DNA of 64,000 bases, taken from contig NZ_JADFBX010000001.1 in assembly GCF_015223055.1 (NCBI RefSeq), forward strand, positions 1,226,547 through 1,290,546, written 5' to 3'. The notes beneath the pieces were generated by a model that made no database searches, had not been told where the DNA came from, and saw nothing but the letters and a program-made list of their open reading frames with translations. Source of the stretch: Pedobacter sp. MC2016-24 (GTDB lineage Bacteria > Bacteroidota > Bacteroidia > Sphingobacteriales > Sphingobacteriaceae). Of the stretch, positions 47,601 through 55,330 are shown one piece after another (the stretch's first letter is position 1; each line of letters begins with the position of its first letter). The translations under genes were made by a program, and so were the position numbers.

Positions 47601-47625
47601 TCCCTGACAGGATATTTCTCTGCAT
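44605..47625 (-). CDS. Tail fibre: tail-tube domain fused to long repeat shaft
   Basis: 1006 residues. Residues ~1-140 are a second tail-tube domain: YSKNCAIKINQNLTNVTT and LKDWSIEFEGL align with the tail tube gene next to it. Then a beta-rich/helical section (~150-490) that may be a ligand-binding module, and ~490-770 an alanine-rich shaft with at least four ~42-residue units, each starting near AYADGxI and including EE-xx-I-xx-AQ-xx-L. The C-terminal ~200 residues contain a short trimerisation-like region and a beta-rich tip (DGREMKIS). The tube domain probably incorporates the fibre into the tail, an inference. Confidence 0.75.
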   Translation of the reverse strand: MQRNILSGSEFLLYNIDNEPVAYSKNCAIKINQNLTNVTTKDSDSWTELMVGLKDWSIEFEGLVSYGDGFNTNYFIEKYKTNEPFFIRLGVVQDDFTHAFFGEVYIEGIDQTANDGEVSSYSGSLKGVGNLSFTDEGTPVQSGYIKTETDPVFRGSPAFNISNQNIYDWKEAHNKVVKEIGFTTTGITTTLKVKFNDGNVYSTSFQAPIPIVDLSGYYTKGQTDVKIAETQVAADNALALLSNISNDSKLTPNEKVNVLKELQIIQDEYPKLVQQAIQYDVSTLNYDVSFIQLGVFVEPLLVSMLTTENLDGFELRNIFRAYYDQKLSLEKAITKASVDNIKIGSRNFHLKGDKNVLVYHIENQVLQNGNYPTNSELAISFYARSIDGTSKLYLEFDGKDGAEFDVPANWRRFSCVIKSGDLPILYARIGQFLSVLNLNLFDLSKYPTFPYLFPMNWDATNESNGIELKNIMVVLGNKATDFVPAPEDYYDLINKAKTDAQNAAAIYADAQRILAETNAAAYADGIIDDIEATLIGNAQNNLAAAKAYSDAQDLIYKTIAAAYADGKITIEEQKRIDAVQVSLDAAKAYTLAQSELSEVIIKSYADGIVSDEEARAIADAQAKLNTAKAYADQKALELKGELVDYVDQSIVDKANEIIANTTTQINVANTATLQAAKDDAQTKVDIAKAAAVASAKTYTDAERILAETTAAAYSDGKITQEEQARITQAQNNLQAAKDDATNKANAAAAYGIAAQNLHNALIGNLKGLAYEDVVEVSKLGSTVVQGGVIKTSLLDVNYIKAGIVNADYIKSLGIISSSIKTAETGQRVEILSDNNIKFYTSGSTVPMITIDDKLVTEDSSTYPTTMGAGISIGDFDNQSLGYTQLGRKRSSFTGDLSVNGITNLFRFSHIGAKNSNYKLLSNNEDYTITADNYVIIAADNCQITWPLGQNYDGREMKISTCYTTTNTTLFSQKYIHGVDALDGATLTLLPNKVYNYLVCSNVIVAI

Positions 47626-47628
47626 ACA

Positions 47629-48066
47629 TTACATCTGTTGGATATTGTTATTGAAGGTGATCAGCTTACGGATCACATAACCACCATTACTTTCTGATTC
47701 AAAATACCTGGTACTTTCTAATTTGGATGTATAAATGTTCCAATCTTCATCACTATAAAAATTCTCTTTTGTAAGAATCCTTTGAAAAATCAGGTTAGAA
47801 ATATCATCAGCCAACTTTTTACCCCCACCCGATTTGAATCTTGTTATAATATCAATAACAATGCTTGCTTTAAATGCGTATCCAGTAGTATTAAGAATGG
47901 GGGTTAAAGTGGTGTTGGAGAGAACAACATATGGAGCTACCGCATCATCTGGCACTGTATCGTATACAGGTATAGTTCTACCTGAAATAACCGATAATTG
48001 ATTAGAAAGCTTATCAAAATAAGCCTTACGGTAAATATTAGAAGGGTCTAAAGCAAATTCATTCAT
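47629..48066 (-). CDS. Tail terminator-like protein (DUF3168-like)
   Basis: 145 residues, placed between the gp10-like gene and the tail tube genes. It has SVISGRTIPVYDTVPDDAVAP and YVVLSNTTLTPI, a form of the tail-completion family that caps the tail tube. Three nt separate it from the fibre gene. Family is inferred from pattern and position. Confidence 0.65.
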   Translation of the reverse strand: MNEFALDPSNIYRKAYFDKLSNQLSVISGRTIPVYDTVPDDAVAPYVVLSNTTLTPILNTTGYAFKASIVIDIITRFKSGGGKKLADDISNLIFQRILTKENFYSDEDWNIYTSKLESTRYFESESNGGYVIRKLITFNNNIQQM

Positions 48067-48117
48067 TACCCATAAATAGGCTGGTGAAGGCTTTATAACC
48101 GATTCAGTAACTTAATG

Positions 48118-48348
48118 TTATTGAGTTTGAACTAGTTTCAGAACAACCTTTAACACCTCAACTTCTGGACATTCACGTCTTTGATTAAAACTAACTTGGA
48201 AATCAATTTCATAATCTGAATTTATAAAGCGACCACTTTTAAAATTTAAGTTGAATACATAATTCTCTCTAACAAAGTTTAAGAACTCATTTTTAACATC
48301 AGATAAGACCTTGTCCAATCCAATATATTCTATTTTGTTTATTTTCAT
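48118..48348 (-). CDS. Small phage protein, unknown
   Basis: 76 residues, Asn/Phe-rich, beginning MKINKIEYIGLDKVLSDVK. No family recognised. Lies between tail-completion genes with 50-65 nt gaps on both sides, so probably part of the same unit. No membrane segment or cysteine. Confidence 0.55.
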   Translation of the reverse strand: MKINKIEYIGLDKVLSDVKNEFLNFVRENYVFNLNFKSGRFINSDYEIDFQVSFNQRRECPEVEVLKVVLKLVQTQ

Positions 48349-48412
48349 ATACTTATAGTACTAAAAAAACAAGAAACATCTTACACCTTAAAGAACTTTT
48401 AAACCTTTGTAG

Positions 48413-48859
48413 TTAAATACTTAGACTATCATTCAATTTTCTTTTCAAATTATCCAATTCGCTGTTGATAGCAGGGTGGAAATAGGGCATAGGTTTGATA
48501 TTCACCTGTCTTTTATCATCCCCCTTAAATTGCCACGCATAGTCTTCAAATCCTGGTGGTACATCTACATTTGATCCTGTACCATATTCAATATATGGTG
48601 CATAATGCATATTAAATCCCACTTCTGCCCCCATCCGATCACCTCTATACAAGATGTAACCAGACTGAGCGATACCACCAGATGAATCTTTGAATGGCGT
48701 AGCTGCAAGATTTTCTTTTGCTTTCCTTTCAACGTTTATTGCTGTCTCTGCTATTGCTGTTTTTACTTTATCCTCATTTTGAGTCGTCAATCTGGATAAC
48801 CTAGCTAAGGATTCATCCAAACCATTAACTCTTACATTAAAATCGTTTCTTGTTCTCAT
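48413..48859 (-). CDS. HK97 gp10-like neck/tail-completion protein
   Basis: 148 residues. The stretch IEYGTGSNVDVPPGFEDYAW after MHYAPY is typical of the gp10-like family that completes the head-tail interface; an N-terminal helix with AIAETAINVERKAKENLA precedes it. Next to the opposite-strand GIY-YIG-like gene. Confidence 0.85.
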   Translation of the reverse strand: MRTRNDFNVRVNGLDESLARLSRLTTQNEDKVKTAIAETAINVERKAKENLAATPFKDSSGGIAQSGYILYRGDRMGAEVGFNMHYAPYIEYGTGSNVDVPPGFEDYAWQFKGDDKRQVNIKPMPYFHPAINSELDNLKRKLNDSLSI

Positions 48860-48895
48860 TTAATATAAATAGTCTCCTATTTCATAGATTGCGTA

Positions 48896-49450
48896 ATGAC
48901 ACCACCAGAATCAACCTCCATAACCCAAATGATAGCCACTTACATTGGGGAAATACAGGAAAACCTATCTGCGTTTAAGGATTATGAGGTCGAGACTTAT
49001 GACCTTGATTGCAATACCCTGCCTTTAACATTAGATGAATTCAATAAAAAATCTGCTTTTATCACTGAAATTGCAACAAATTATACAAAACCCGCTGTTT
49101 ACTGGTTTGAAATAACATCTGAATCAGATACTAAGGAGATATATGATTTTGTTGCCCAACAAACGAATTCGGATCGTAAATATCCTGCATATAAAAAGAC
49201 TTTCAATAACGATGAATCAAATATCTTATATGTTGGAAAAGTGAAAAACAACTTAGCAGGAAGAATGAGAATGCACCTCGGCTTTGAAAGAACTGGACAA
49301 GGCTTACAAATCTGCCATTGGCCACACAAAACAGGTCTGATTTTAAAGCTCCACGTGATTTACCTACCAGAAAATTTGGAAATGCTTGCGAACGTGTTTG
49401 AGCTTAAACTTGCAAGTGCACTGAATCCCATCCTAGGCAAGCATAAATAA
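48896..49450 (+). CDS. GIY-YIG-nuclease-like protein, inserted among late genes
   Basis: 184 residues on the opposite strand to the structural genes. PAVYWFEIT corresponds to the GIY strand; ILYVGKVKNNLAGRMRMHLG to the YIG strand, arginine helix and histidine; and FELKLASALNPILGKHK to the conserved Glu and Asn at the end. About 30 residues are inserted between the two strands. A DNA-nicking role is inferred, and no DNA-binding tail is visible. Candidate homing-type or anti-competitor gene. Closed by no plus-strand terminator. Confidence 0.65.
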   Translation: MTPPESTSITQMIATYIGEIQENLSAFKDYEVETYDLDCNTLPLTLDEFNKKSAFITEIATNYTKPAVYWFEITSESDTKEIYDFVAQQTNSDRKYPAYKKTFNNDESNILYVGKVKNNLAGRMRMHLGFERTGQGLQICHWPHKTGLILKLHVIYLPENLEMLANVFELKLASALNPILGKHK

Positions 49451-49451
49451 A

Positions 49452-49476
49452 AAAGCTACCCTTTTGAGGTAGCTTT
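49452..49476 (-). terminator. Terminator for the small minus-strand gene
   Basis: 9-bp stem AAAGCTACC / GGTAGCTTT, with TTTTTTATTT on the minus strand after the stem. Confidence 0.6.
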
Positions 49477-49481
49477 AGGTC

Positions 49482-49667
49482 TTACATAAAGTAAGGAGTG
49501 GGTAAAAATTTGAGCTTTATCAACATCCAGACCGCATTTAAAGCGAATTCCACCAATTGTTTAAAACTTTGTTTTACTAATGTTTTGTTAATCGTACCTT
49601 TGATTAACAAAGAGAAAGCAAGTGATCCATCACCCTTTCCATCTTCTGTTGTGAATACTAACTTCAT
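49482..49667 (-). CDS. Small phage protein, unknown
   Basis: 61 residues, starting MKLVFTTEDGKGDGSLAFSLL and containing an amphipathic helix (KQLVEFALNAVWMLIKL). A minus-strand terminator lies six nt beyond its stop, which supports it as a real transcription unit. The opposite-strand frame at 49498-49692 is not supported. Confidence 0.5.
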   Translation of the reverse strand: MKLVFTTEDGKGDGSLAFSLLIKGTINKTLVKQSFKQLVEFALNAVWMLIKLKFLPTPYFM

Positions 49668-49986
49668 ACTTTATTTACAGCAATTTTTTTAAGAGTCGGT
49701 ATTGCAAGTACTGGCTCTTTTTGCTAAAACAAATATCGACCTTTAAACACTAATAACTGGGGTCGAGTTGTTAACAAGCTGGCGTTTTTATCAACACAAA
49801 TAGAAGAAATTGACACACAAACTACGCTTAAAAGTTGTTCTTTATTTCTTTTACTAGTGAAGAATTAGTGTTAATAAATTCAAAAAACTGACTTTTATTA
49901 CTAGATGGTTAGAAAACCACACATAATGATCAGTTACCGTAAAAAAAAATTAAACCCCAGAACACCTTCAACGCCATAAACTTTCT

Positions 49987-50065
49987 TACATTTGAAATGA
50001 GAGCATTAATTTGGAACCCTGAAAGGGGATTCATACCCTGTACCCTGAGAAAGTACAGGGTTTTT
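49987..50065 (+). ncRNA. Candidate small RNA with promoter box and terminator
   Basis: TACATTTG (49987-49994) matches the -7 box TAnnTTTG, though no -33 TTG lies at the right distance. Transcription from about 50002 would end at a perfect 8-bp hairpin CCCTGTAC / GTACAGGG (50036-50060) followed by TTTTT, giving an RNA of about 64 nt. No ORF of use inside. The hairpin alone could instead serve as a plus-strand terminator that insulates the convergent fibre gene. Confidence 0.35.
50036..50065 (+). terminator. Rho-independent terminator, plus strand
   Basis: Stem 50036-50043 with 50053-50060, nine-nt loop, T5 tail, three nt before the stop of the convergent Ig-like gene. Confidence 0.75.
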
Positions 50066-50067
50066 AT

Positions 50068-51657
50068 TTAATATATAGTCACCATTGGATAATAAACAGT
50101 AGAAGGATTGTTACTATCATATTTTTGTACCATAGCATTAATATTTAATGCTAATGCGCTCTCAAAAGTATAATTATACAATGTGCTCCACGTAAATGTA
50201 TCTGGTGATGTTTGTAGGGTAAACACACCTTCTGCCGTCCTGTAAATTCCGTAATAGATATTCATTGGCATATTCTGGACAACAACACCATCACTATTAG
50301 GCGAAATCTGTATTAATCGATAATCTCCTTGCCAGAAAGAAGCTTGAAAACCAACACCGTGTTTGCCTGAATTGTATTCATCGGACAATAGTATCACCAT
50401 TTCAAAAGGAACTGTTTTTACTTGTGCCCAAACCCTCCACGCTTTGTTAGCAGGAAGGACATAATTAATTGGATTAGTAGTCTCATCATATATGTTTCCC
50501 GTTGTTTTTGCCCAAATTCCGCTGCCTAAAAAGGTTTCACTTAATAAAGAACCTGTGAAATCCAATGGTGTAGTTACACCGACATTAGCAACTGTAAACG
50601 CTGTTACATTCCACAAAATCGGGGATGCTGAATTATTAACCTGAGCCTTAACCCTTAGACCAACTGTGTTAACATCATATGCATTATTACCAACCGCAAG
50701 AGGCTTTTCGGTACATTGTTGCCAAACTATACCTTCATCTAATGTATACTCATAATCTGAAATATTCCCAAATCCCACTGAATTAGTCCAATTGAACGTA
50801 TTTGCATCATCATTTACAATAGCATTCGTTGGTGCTAATGGGCTAATGTAATTGATAGTATATGGGGATGTTGAAAACAAAGTAGGTGATGCATTATTGA
50901 CACCATCCACATACTTTATTCTTACTCCAATTTGTCCAATGGCTTTTTCGATATTCCCAATATTATATGGCTTCTCTCCATTTTCTACTGGCAAATAACT
51001 ATTTCCCCCATCCAATGTAATTTCATATTGAGAAGGCAATGGGTACCCTGGGGTATTAGTCCAGTTAAATGTATTTAGCTCATCATCAGCAATACCATTG
51101 GTAGGTGCCAATGGATTTACCAATACAGCTTTAAAGGGTAAATTACTGTAAAGAGCTTCACTATGCTTATTCATACCAGTAATACTCCTTACTCTCACTG
51201 CAACCATTCCTGCAGAGGCATTAATGTTTCCAATAAATTGTGGCTTCTCACTTACACTGATCCAAGTATTTCCCCCATTGATACTATATTCATATAGATC
51301 TAATTGATCATAGTTCGGTGTAAAAGTCCAATCAAATGTATCAGCTATGTTATCAACAATACCGTTCGTTGGTGCATCAGGCACAGGTAAAAATGAAGAT
51401 TGCATAGTTTTCATTATTCCATTCTCAAAATAGATACTATAATTTTCATTAGTTATAGTATCCCTGAGTACCACATAATTGAATATAGTAGTACCCTGAT
51501 TTGCCCTAATGGGATCTGTACTTGTACCGTTACCAGTGAAATCAATAGGACTAAAAACAATAGGGTCTCCCTTTGAATTAACAGCTGATTTGATTTGGTT
51601 AACCTCATCTGCATTCAATTCGTCACCAGAATTTTTATATGGAAATGATATATTCAT
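50068..51657 (-). CDS. Tail protein with three Ig-like repeats
   Basis: 529 residues. N-terminal anchor motif (LNADEVNQIKSAVNSKGD) shared with two other tail genes, then three repeats of about 88 residues (~98-185, ~186-275, ~276-360), each starting APTNGIVDD or similar, followed by TFNWTNTPGY and a YEYTLDGG segment. The C-terminal ~160 residues are a beta-sandwich-like tip. Probable host-contact fibre. Stops 2 nt after the T5 of the plus-strand terminator; 1 nt after it begins the leucine-rich gene. Confidence 0.7.
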   Translation of the reverse strand: MNISFPYKNSGDELNADEVNQIKSAVNSKGDPIVFSPIDFTGNGTSTDPIRANQGTTIFNYVVLRDTITNENYSIYFENGIMKTMQSSFLPVPDAPTNGIVDNIADTFDWTFTPNYDQLDLYEYSINGGNTWISVSEKPQFIGNINASAGMVAVRVRSITGMNKHSEALYSNLPFKAVLVNPLAPTNGIADDELNTFNWTNTPGYPLPSQYEITLDGGNSYLPVENGEKPYNIGNIEKAIGQIGVRIKYVDGVNNASPTLFSTSPYTINYISPLAPTNAIVNDDANTFNWTNSVGFGNISDYEYTLDEGIVWQQCTEKPLAVGNNAYDVNTVGLRVKAQVNNSASPILWNVTAFTVANVGVTTPLDFTGSLLSETFLGSGIWAKTTGNIYDETTNPINYVLPANKAWRVWAQVKTVPFEMVILLSDEYNSGKHGVGFQASFWQGDYRLIQISPNSDGVVVQNMPMNIYYGIYRTAEGVFTLQTSPDTFTWSTLYNYTFESALALNINAMVQKYDSNNPSTVYYPMVTIY

Positions 51658-51658
51658 A

Positions 51659-52744
51659 TTAAACTTGGTCTTTAGTCAAAATAGTGACAAGTACTTCTTT
51701 TTCTTGCAACTGTGTTATTGCAGCATCACTTGCTGAGGTTCTGCGACCTTGGATAGATAACTTTCTACCATCTCCAAACCAGTTAATTGCGGCCAATTCA
51801 TTTAGCAAAATATCCATTGAAGCAGCATTTAATACAAATCCCCCTAATACAAGCCTATTCATATTATTAGGCCAATTGAACCCACCTGTGTAAGTGCAGT
51901 TTTTCCAAGTACCACCGTTATAATCATTAAAAAACGCCTCTAAACCAATATTGGTGTTGGTTGAACGTGGAAGGTTGGATAGATTAGTTAATGTTAAAAG
52001 TGGAGACATCACCCGCACAAAAACAAGTGGCGTAGAAGCATTTTTAAAAATTGAAAAATCCCCCGATAAATTGCTATTGTTAATCTCCAAATGAGCTAAA
52101 CTTACTGGCAATTTCGAAATTGGGTTAGCCGTTTTAAACGTACTTGAAACCACAAATTTCTTCAAATTTGGAAAATTATCGTTGGTAACTAAGTCAGTTA
52201 TTGCGGTAGCATTACCGATTGCTAAATGTTCAAGGCGTGAATTTTTGAACTGATTAAGATTTAAAAGTTTACTTCCATTATAGCTAAACGTGTTTATTTT
52301 AGTAAAAAAAGCACTTAAATCTGTCGTGATGTTAGGTGCATTATCCCCGTAATTATCAAATCCAAAAAGACTACCACCATTATTCATATTCAAAAAAGAT
52401 GCATCAATACCCCAATACTTGATAAATTCAGTATTTCCAACTGTAAGGGTTGAAATCCCTAAGACTTTAATCCTGAAATATTGTGATGTATCCTGGACTG
52501 TAATGTCTATGCTAATATTTGTACCAGCTGCAACCCACTCACCCGCTACTTGCTTTTCGAAAATCGAAGCACCACCTGTTAAATTAAGCGTAATTGTACC
52601 TGTGCGTTCCATAGGAAGATTTACTTTTAATCTCCCTGATGTATTAGAATTCATCTGTTCTAGTGTGAATTTAACTTCATTCATTCTTAGCAACCCTGTT
52701 GTATCGGTTACTGCTGACCTATATTTTGTAATTAATGTTGGCAT
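51659..52744 (-). CDS. Phage tail protein with leucine-rich-repeat-like middle
   Basis: 361 residues. The middle (~130-250) has irregular leucine-rich units such as FPNLKKFVVSSTF and LPVSLAHLEINNSNLSG, resembling an LRR solenoid. No catalytic motif. Placed between the CotH-like and Ig-like genes, both with small gaps, so it is probably another receptor-binding component. Confidence 0.65.
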   Translation of the reverse strand: MPTLITKYRSAVTDTTGLLRMNEVKFTLEQMNSNTSGRLKVNLPMERTGTITLNLTGGASIFEKQVAGEWVAAGTNISIDITVQDTSQYFRIKVLGISTLTVGNTEFIKYWGIDASFLNMNNGGSLFGFDNYGDNAPNITTDLSAFFTKINTFSYNGSKLLNLNQFKNSRLEHLAIGNATAITDLVTNDNFPNLKKFVVSSTFKTANPISKLPVSLAHLEINNSNLSGDFSIFKNASTPLVFVRVMSPLLTLTNLSNLPRSTNTNIGLEAFFNDYNGGTWKNCTYTGGFNWPNNMNRLVLGGFVLNAASMDILLNELAAINWFGDGRKLSIQGRRTSASDAAITQLQEKEVLVTILTKDQV

Positions 52745-52773
52745 ATATTATTATTGATTTATTTAATTTTATT

Positions 52774-54855
52774 TTATCCTGCGTATGCGAAATAGGTATT
52801 CATATACACAATTCTCTTTCTGTACCAGGCAATCATTTGCATAGGTGAACCATAGAATCCAACGGTATTACCATATACATCAGGCCATTTGTCGAATTCT
52901 TTCTTGTAGGCTGCATAAGGTATCATTTTGCTTCTCTTTGCAATCATATCTTCAACTGCCTTTGTTGTAATTATATTTTTTGTCATCAACTCAGCATATC
53001 TTGCGTTAATTTCTAATTGAAAAGCGTTCCTAAATTTTACCCAAAATTGGTTACTGTTAATATGATTGTCAGCATCTTGGATCGGGCTCCCCGATCCAGA
53101 ATAAGCACCAAAAGTATTGTCCATATCATACGGATGAAACCACCAAGTAAGGTTGTCCATCGTTCCCAGAATAAAATTCCTACCCCTTCCATCCCAATTA
53201 TCAACAATTTGCATATGGATGAAATAATCTATAGTCCTATTGATGTTAAGGTATGAAGGTGCTTCTGTCTTCCAAGTTGTACCACCATCTGTATTAATCC
53301 ACGCAAATAATCGATTAATTGAAGTCACACATTCTGCGGGTGGGTCAGTGGTGGTATATTTCGGATTCCTTATTTCCCAGTCTGGTAATCCAGTAAAGGT
53401 TGTAGGCCACGCATCAGGGTTATACATTCCACAATCCAATAAAATATGCTTCTTATTAGAAGAGGTCATATTATAGTTATCCCTGTGTTTTTTCAGGTTG
53501 AAATTGTGCAAACCTATATATGCACCATCCATATACAATTCGACATAAAAACCATCAATACATCCCTTTGCACCAGTAAAAAACCTTTGATTCAGTGTCG
53601 AATTAGTTTTACTAAATGGTACTTCCCACATATTTCTGCTGCCAAATGGCCTTGTGTTAATTATGCTCTCATAAATATTTGATGACAGTAAATTTCTAAT
53701 GTGGGTACTATCTGAATAATCAGCCTTTAATTGAAATGAATCTAGTGCAGGCCAATCACCAAAGGTCATTTTACAAGATGAACCATCTTCATTGAACATA
53801 TCCATCGTAAAATTTTTCTTTGGAAGTGTTGCAGTAAACTGCCCCTGATATGTGATATCTGCTTGTTTTGTGAAACTGTTACCATCAAAATCATTATAGG
53901 TGATACCTACTCTTGAAGGTACAGTAGCACTCATTGCATAGTACTCAGGCACATTGGTAAATTCCAATCTTGCAATTTGCCTTGGCAATGGTACAGTGAT
54001 ACTTGTCCCAATGTTAAGGATACCACCAGAAGAACTATTAGTTTTAATGTATTCTTTGACCTCGGACGGTATTCCCTTTGGTTGATAAAACGAACCATCT
54101 GTACGTATACCAAAAAGAATGTAGCCATTGGCATCTAAAGTTACTGTTTCAAATAAATAATCATCTGATTCTGAAAGATCAAGGCTTGAAAACACCTTTG
54201 ATAAAACCTGTGTTTTTACCTCTTCAGGTAAACCTTTTGGTTGGTATACACTTCCATCTTCCCGTATTCCCCACAGAACAATGCCATTTTCATCAACCTT
54301 CATTTCTCTGAAGTTGTAATCAGCTTCAAACAACTCAACATCAGAGAAAACTAATGCACTAGCATCGTCATTACCCAATAGGATTGAGTTAGCTTTGATA
54401 TAATTCGGTGCATCTTCTAAATCTGTGAAGCTACTAGCACCGCCTGATCCACCACCTTCACCAGCTGTCAGTAAGATATAGGTAACACCCCATTTCTTTC
54501 CAGACCAGACCAACTTAGCATTAGTTACTTTTCTATTTCCAACAGTAGCAGGTACAACTAAACCCGTAGCTGAAAAGTTGATATATGTACCTGCTGTTGC
54601 ATCATAATACTGACCAGTTTTCGGACTAGAAACAGGAATTGTTGCAGGTACAGCAACACCTAAGTTTTCACCTAGTATCGTTCTGCTTAAATCTGCAGAT
54701 AACGTTGATTGACGCTGTGTAGCCAGTGTTTCGTTGGCAACAAATCTTGCCACTGTATCATCAGCATTTGTATTGACAACAGTTTTGATCTCATTTACGT
54801 TACTTGCGGTAACCTGATGACCAGATTGTTTGTCGTTAAATAATATTTTTGCCAT
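52774..54855 (-). CDS. Tail protein with CotH-type atypical kinase domain
   Basis: 693 residues. Residues 1-35 carry the shared tail anchor (TASNVNEIKTVVNTNADD). Two ~45-residue repeats (~176-212 and ~228-272) follow, each with NGIVLWGIREDGSVYQPKG-like sequence. Residues ~290-690 match CotH: TATLPKKNFTM at 341-351, LKADYSDSTHIRNLL at 376-390, GFYVELYMDGAYIGLHNF, then YFIHMQIVDNWDGRGRN and HPYDMDNTFG at 574-583 with D577 and D579 in the place of the CotH D-x-D. CotH phosphorylates spore-coat proteins in Bacillus. A kinase in a phage virion-gene block is unusual; the activity here is inferred. Confidence 0.8.
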   Translation of the reverse strand: MAKILFNDKQSGHQVTASNVNEIKTVVNTNADDTVARFVANETLATQRQSTLSADLSRTILGENLGVAVPATIPVSSPKTGQYYDATAGTYINFSATGLVVPATVGNRKVTNAKLVWSGKKWGVTYILLTAGEGGGSGGASSFTDLEDAPNYIKANSILLGNDDASALVFSDVELFEADYNFREMKVDENGIVLWGIREDGSVYQPKGLPEEVKTQVLSKVFSSLDLSESDDYLFETVTLDANGYILFGIRTDGSFYQPKGIPSEVKEYIKTNSSSGGILNIGTSITVPLPRQIARLEFTNVPEYYAMSATVPSRVGITYNDFDGNSFTKQADITYQGQFTATLPKKNFTMDMFNEDGSSCKMTFGDWPALDSFQLKADYSDSTHIRNLLSSNIYESIINTRPFGSRNMWEVPFSKTNSTLNQRFFTGAKGCIDGFYVELYMDGAYIGLHNFNLKKHRDNYNMTSSNKKHILLDCGMYNPDAWPTTFTGLPDWEIRNPKYTTTDPPAECVTSINRLFAWINTDGGTTWKTEAPSYLNINRTIDYFIHMQIVDNWDGRGRNFILGTMDNLTWWFHPYDMDNTFGAYSGSGSPIQDADNHINSNQFWVKFRNAFQLEINARYAELMTKNIITTKAVEDMIAKRSKMIPYAAYKKEFDKWPDVYGNTVGFYGSPMQMIAWYRKRIVYMNTYFAYAG

Positions 54856-55134
54856 TTATCTAAGTGTAAAGGGTAGTGTATAGGGTAATGCATTATTGCT
54901 ATCTTCTGGTGAATATGACGTTTGCCAGTAGGTTAACTCATCATCAATGTAATAGGTAAGAATTGTAGCTGTATGAGCTTCAGGATTAAGTAAAACGTCT
55001 CCAATATTACCCTCTGCCAAGGTGATCTGGTGACCTCCAATGGAATCCTGTTTTATAATGATTACACCCTCTGTTCCTTCTGTTTTAGATAAAAAAGAGA
55101 GGTTTAGATTTTTACTAATAATTACTTTCTTCAT
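54856..55134 (-). CDS. Small phage tail-region protein, unknown
   Basis: 92 residues, beta-rich, with LSFLSKTEGTEGVIIIKQDS and YYIDDELTYWQTSY. No family recognised. Overlaps the next gene upstream by 4 nt (ATGA) and abuts the CotH-like gene, so all three are one translational unit. Possibly a chaperone or small tail component. Confidence 0.65.
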   Translation of the reverse strand: MKKVIISKNLNLSFLSKTEGTEGVIIIKQDSIGGHQITLAEGNIGDVLLNPEAHTATILTYYIDDELTYWQTSYSPEDSNNALPYTLPFTLR

Positions 55135-55328
55135 ATCTTTAATTCTCCTTCTGGAGTAGGTTGAACGTATTCAAAATCCTCAATCTTAACATTTTCAATC
55201 AGCTCATACACCAGATCTAAATCAGCCTTACTATTAACAGCTTCTTTGATCATATTGGCATCCTGTGAATTCCATAAATGTTCATAGTAATCTCTTAACT
55301 GGATCTTATCTTTATAAGTAACTTGCAT
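55131..55328 (-). CDS. Small phage protein with the tail-anchor motif
   Basis: 65 residues. Contains SQDANMIKEAVNSKADLD, the same kind of sequence as the N-terminal anchors of the CotH-like and Ig-like proteins. May be the base from which those anchors arose or a free adaptor (inference). Confidence 0.65.
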   Translation of the reverse strand: MQVTYKDKIQLRDYYEHLWNSQDANMIKEAVNSKADLDLVYELIENVKIEDFEYVQPTPEGELKI

Positions 55329-55330
55329 TA

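Larger units (their letters stand above)
49668..50067. other. Intergenic region in the late block
   Basis: 400 bp, AT-rich, without a supported protein gene. It holds a possible plus-strand small RNA (49987-50065), the only structure recognised. The 300 bp on the left show nothing clear. Confidence 0.45.

Noticed and set aside
49498..49692. 64-residue plus-strand frame
   Set aside because: Overlaps the minus-strand small gene that has a terminator in the right place; start codon and ribosome site are poor.
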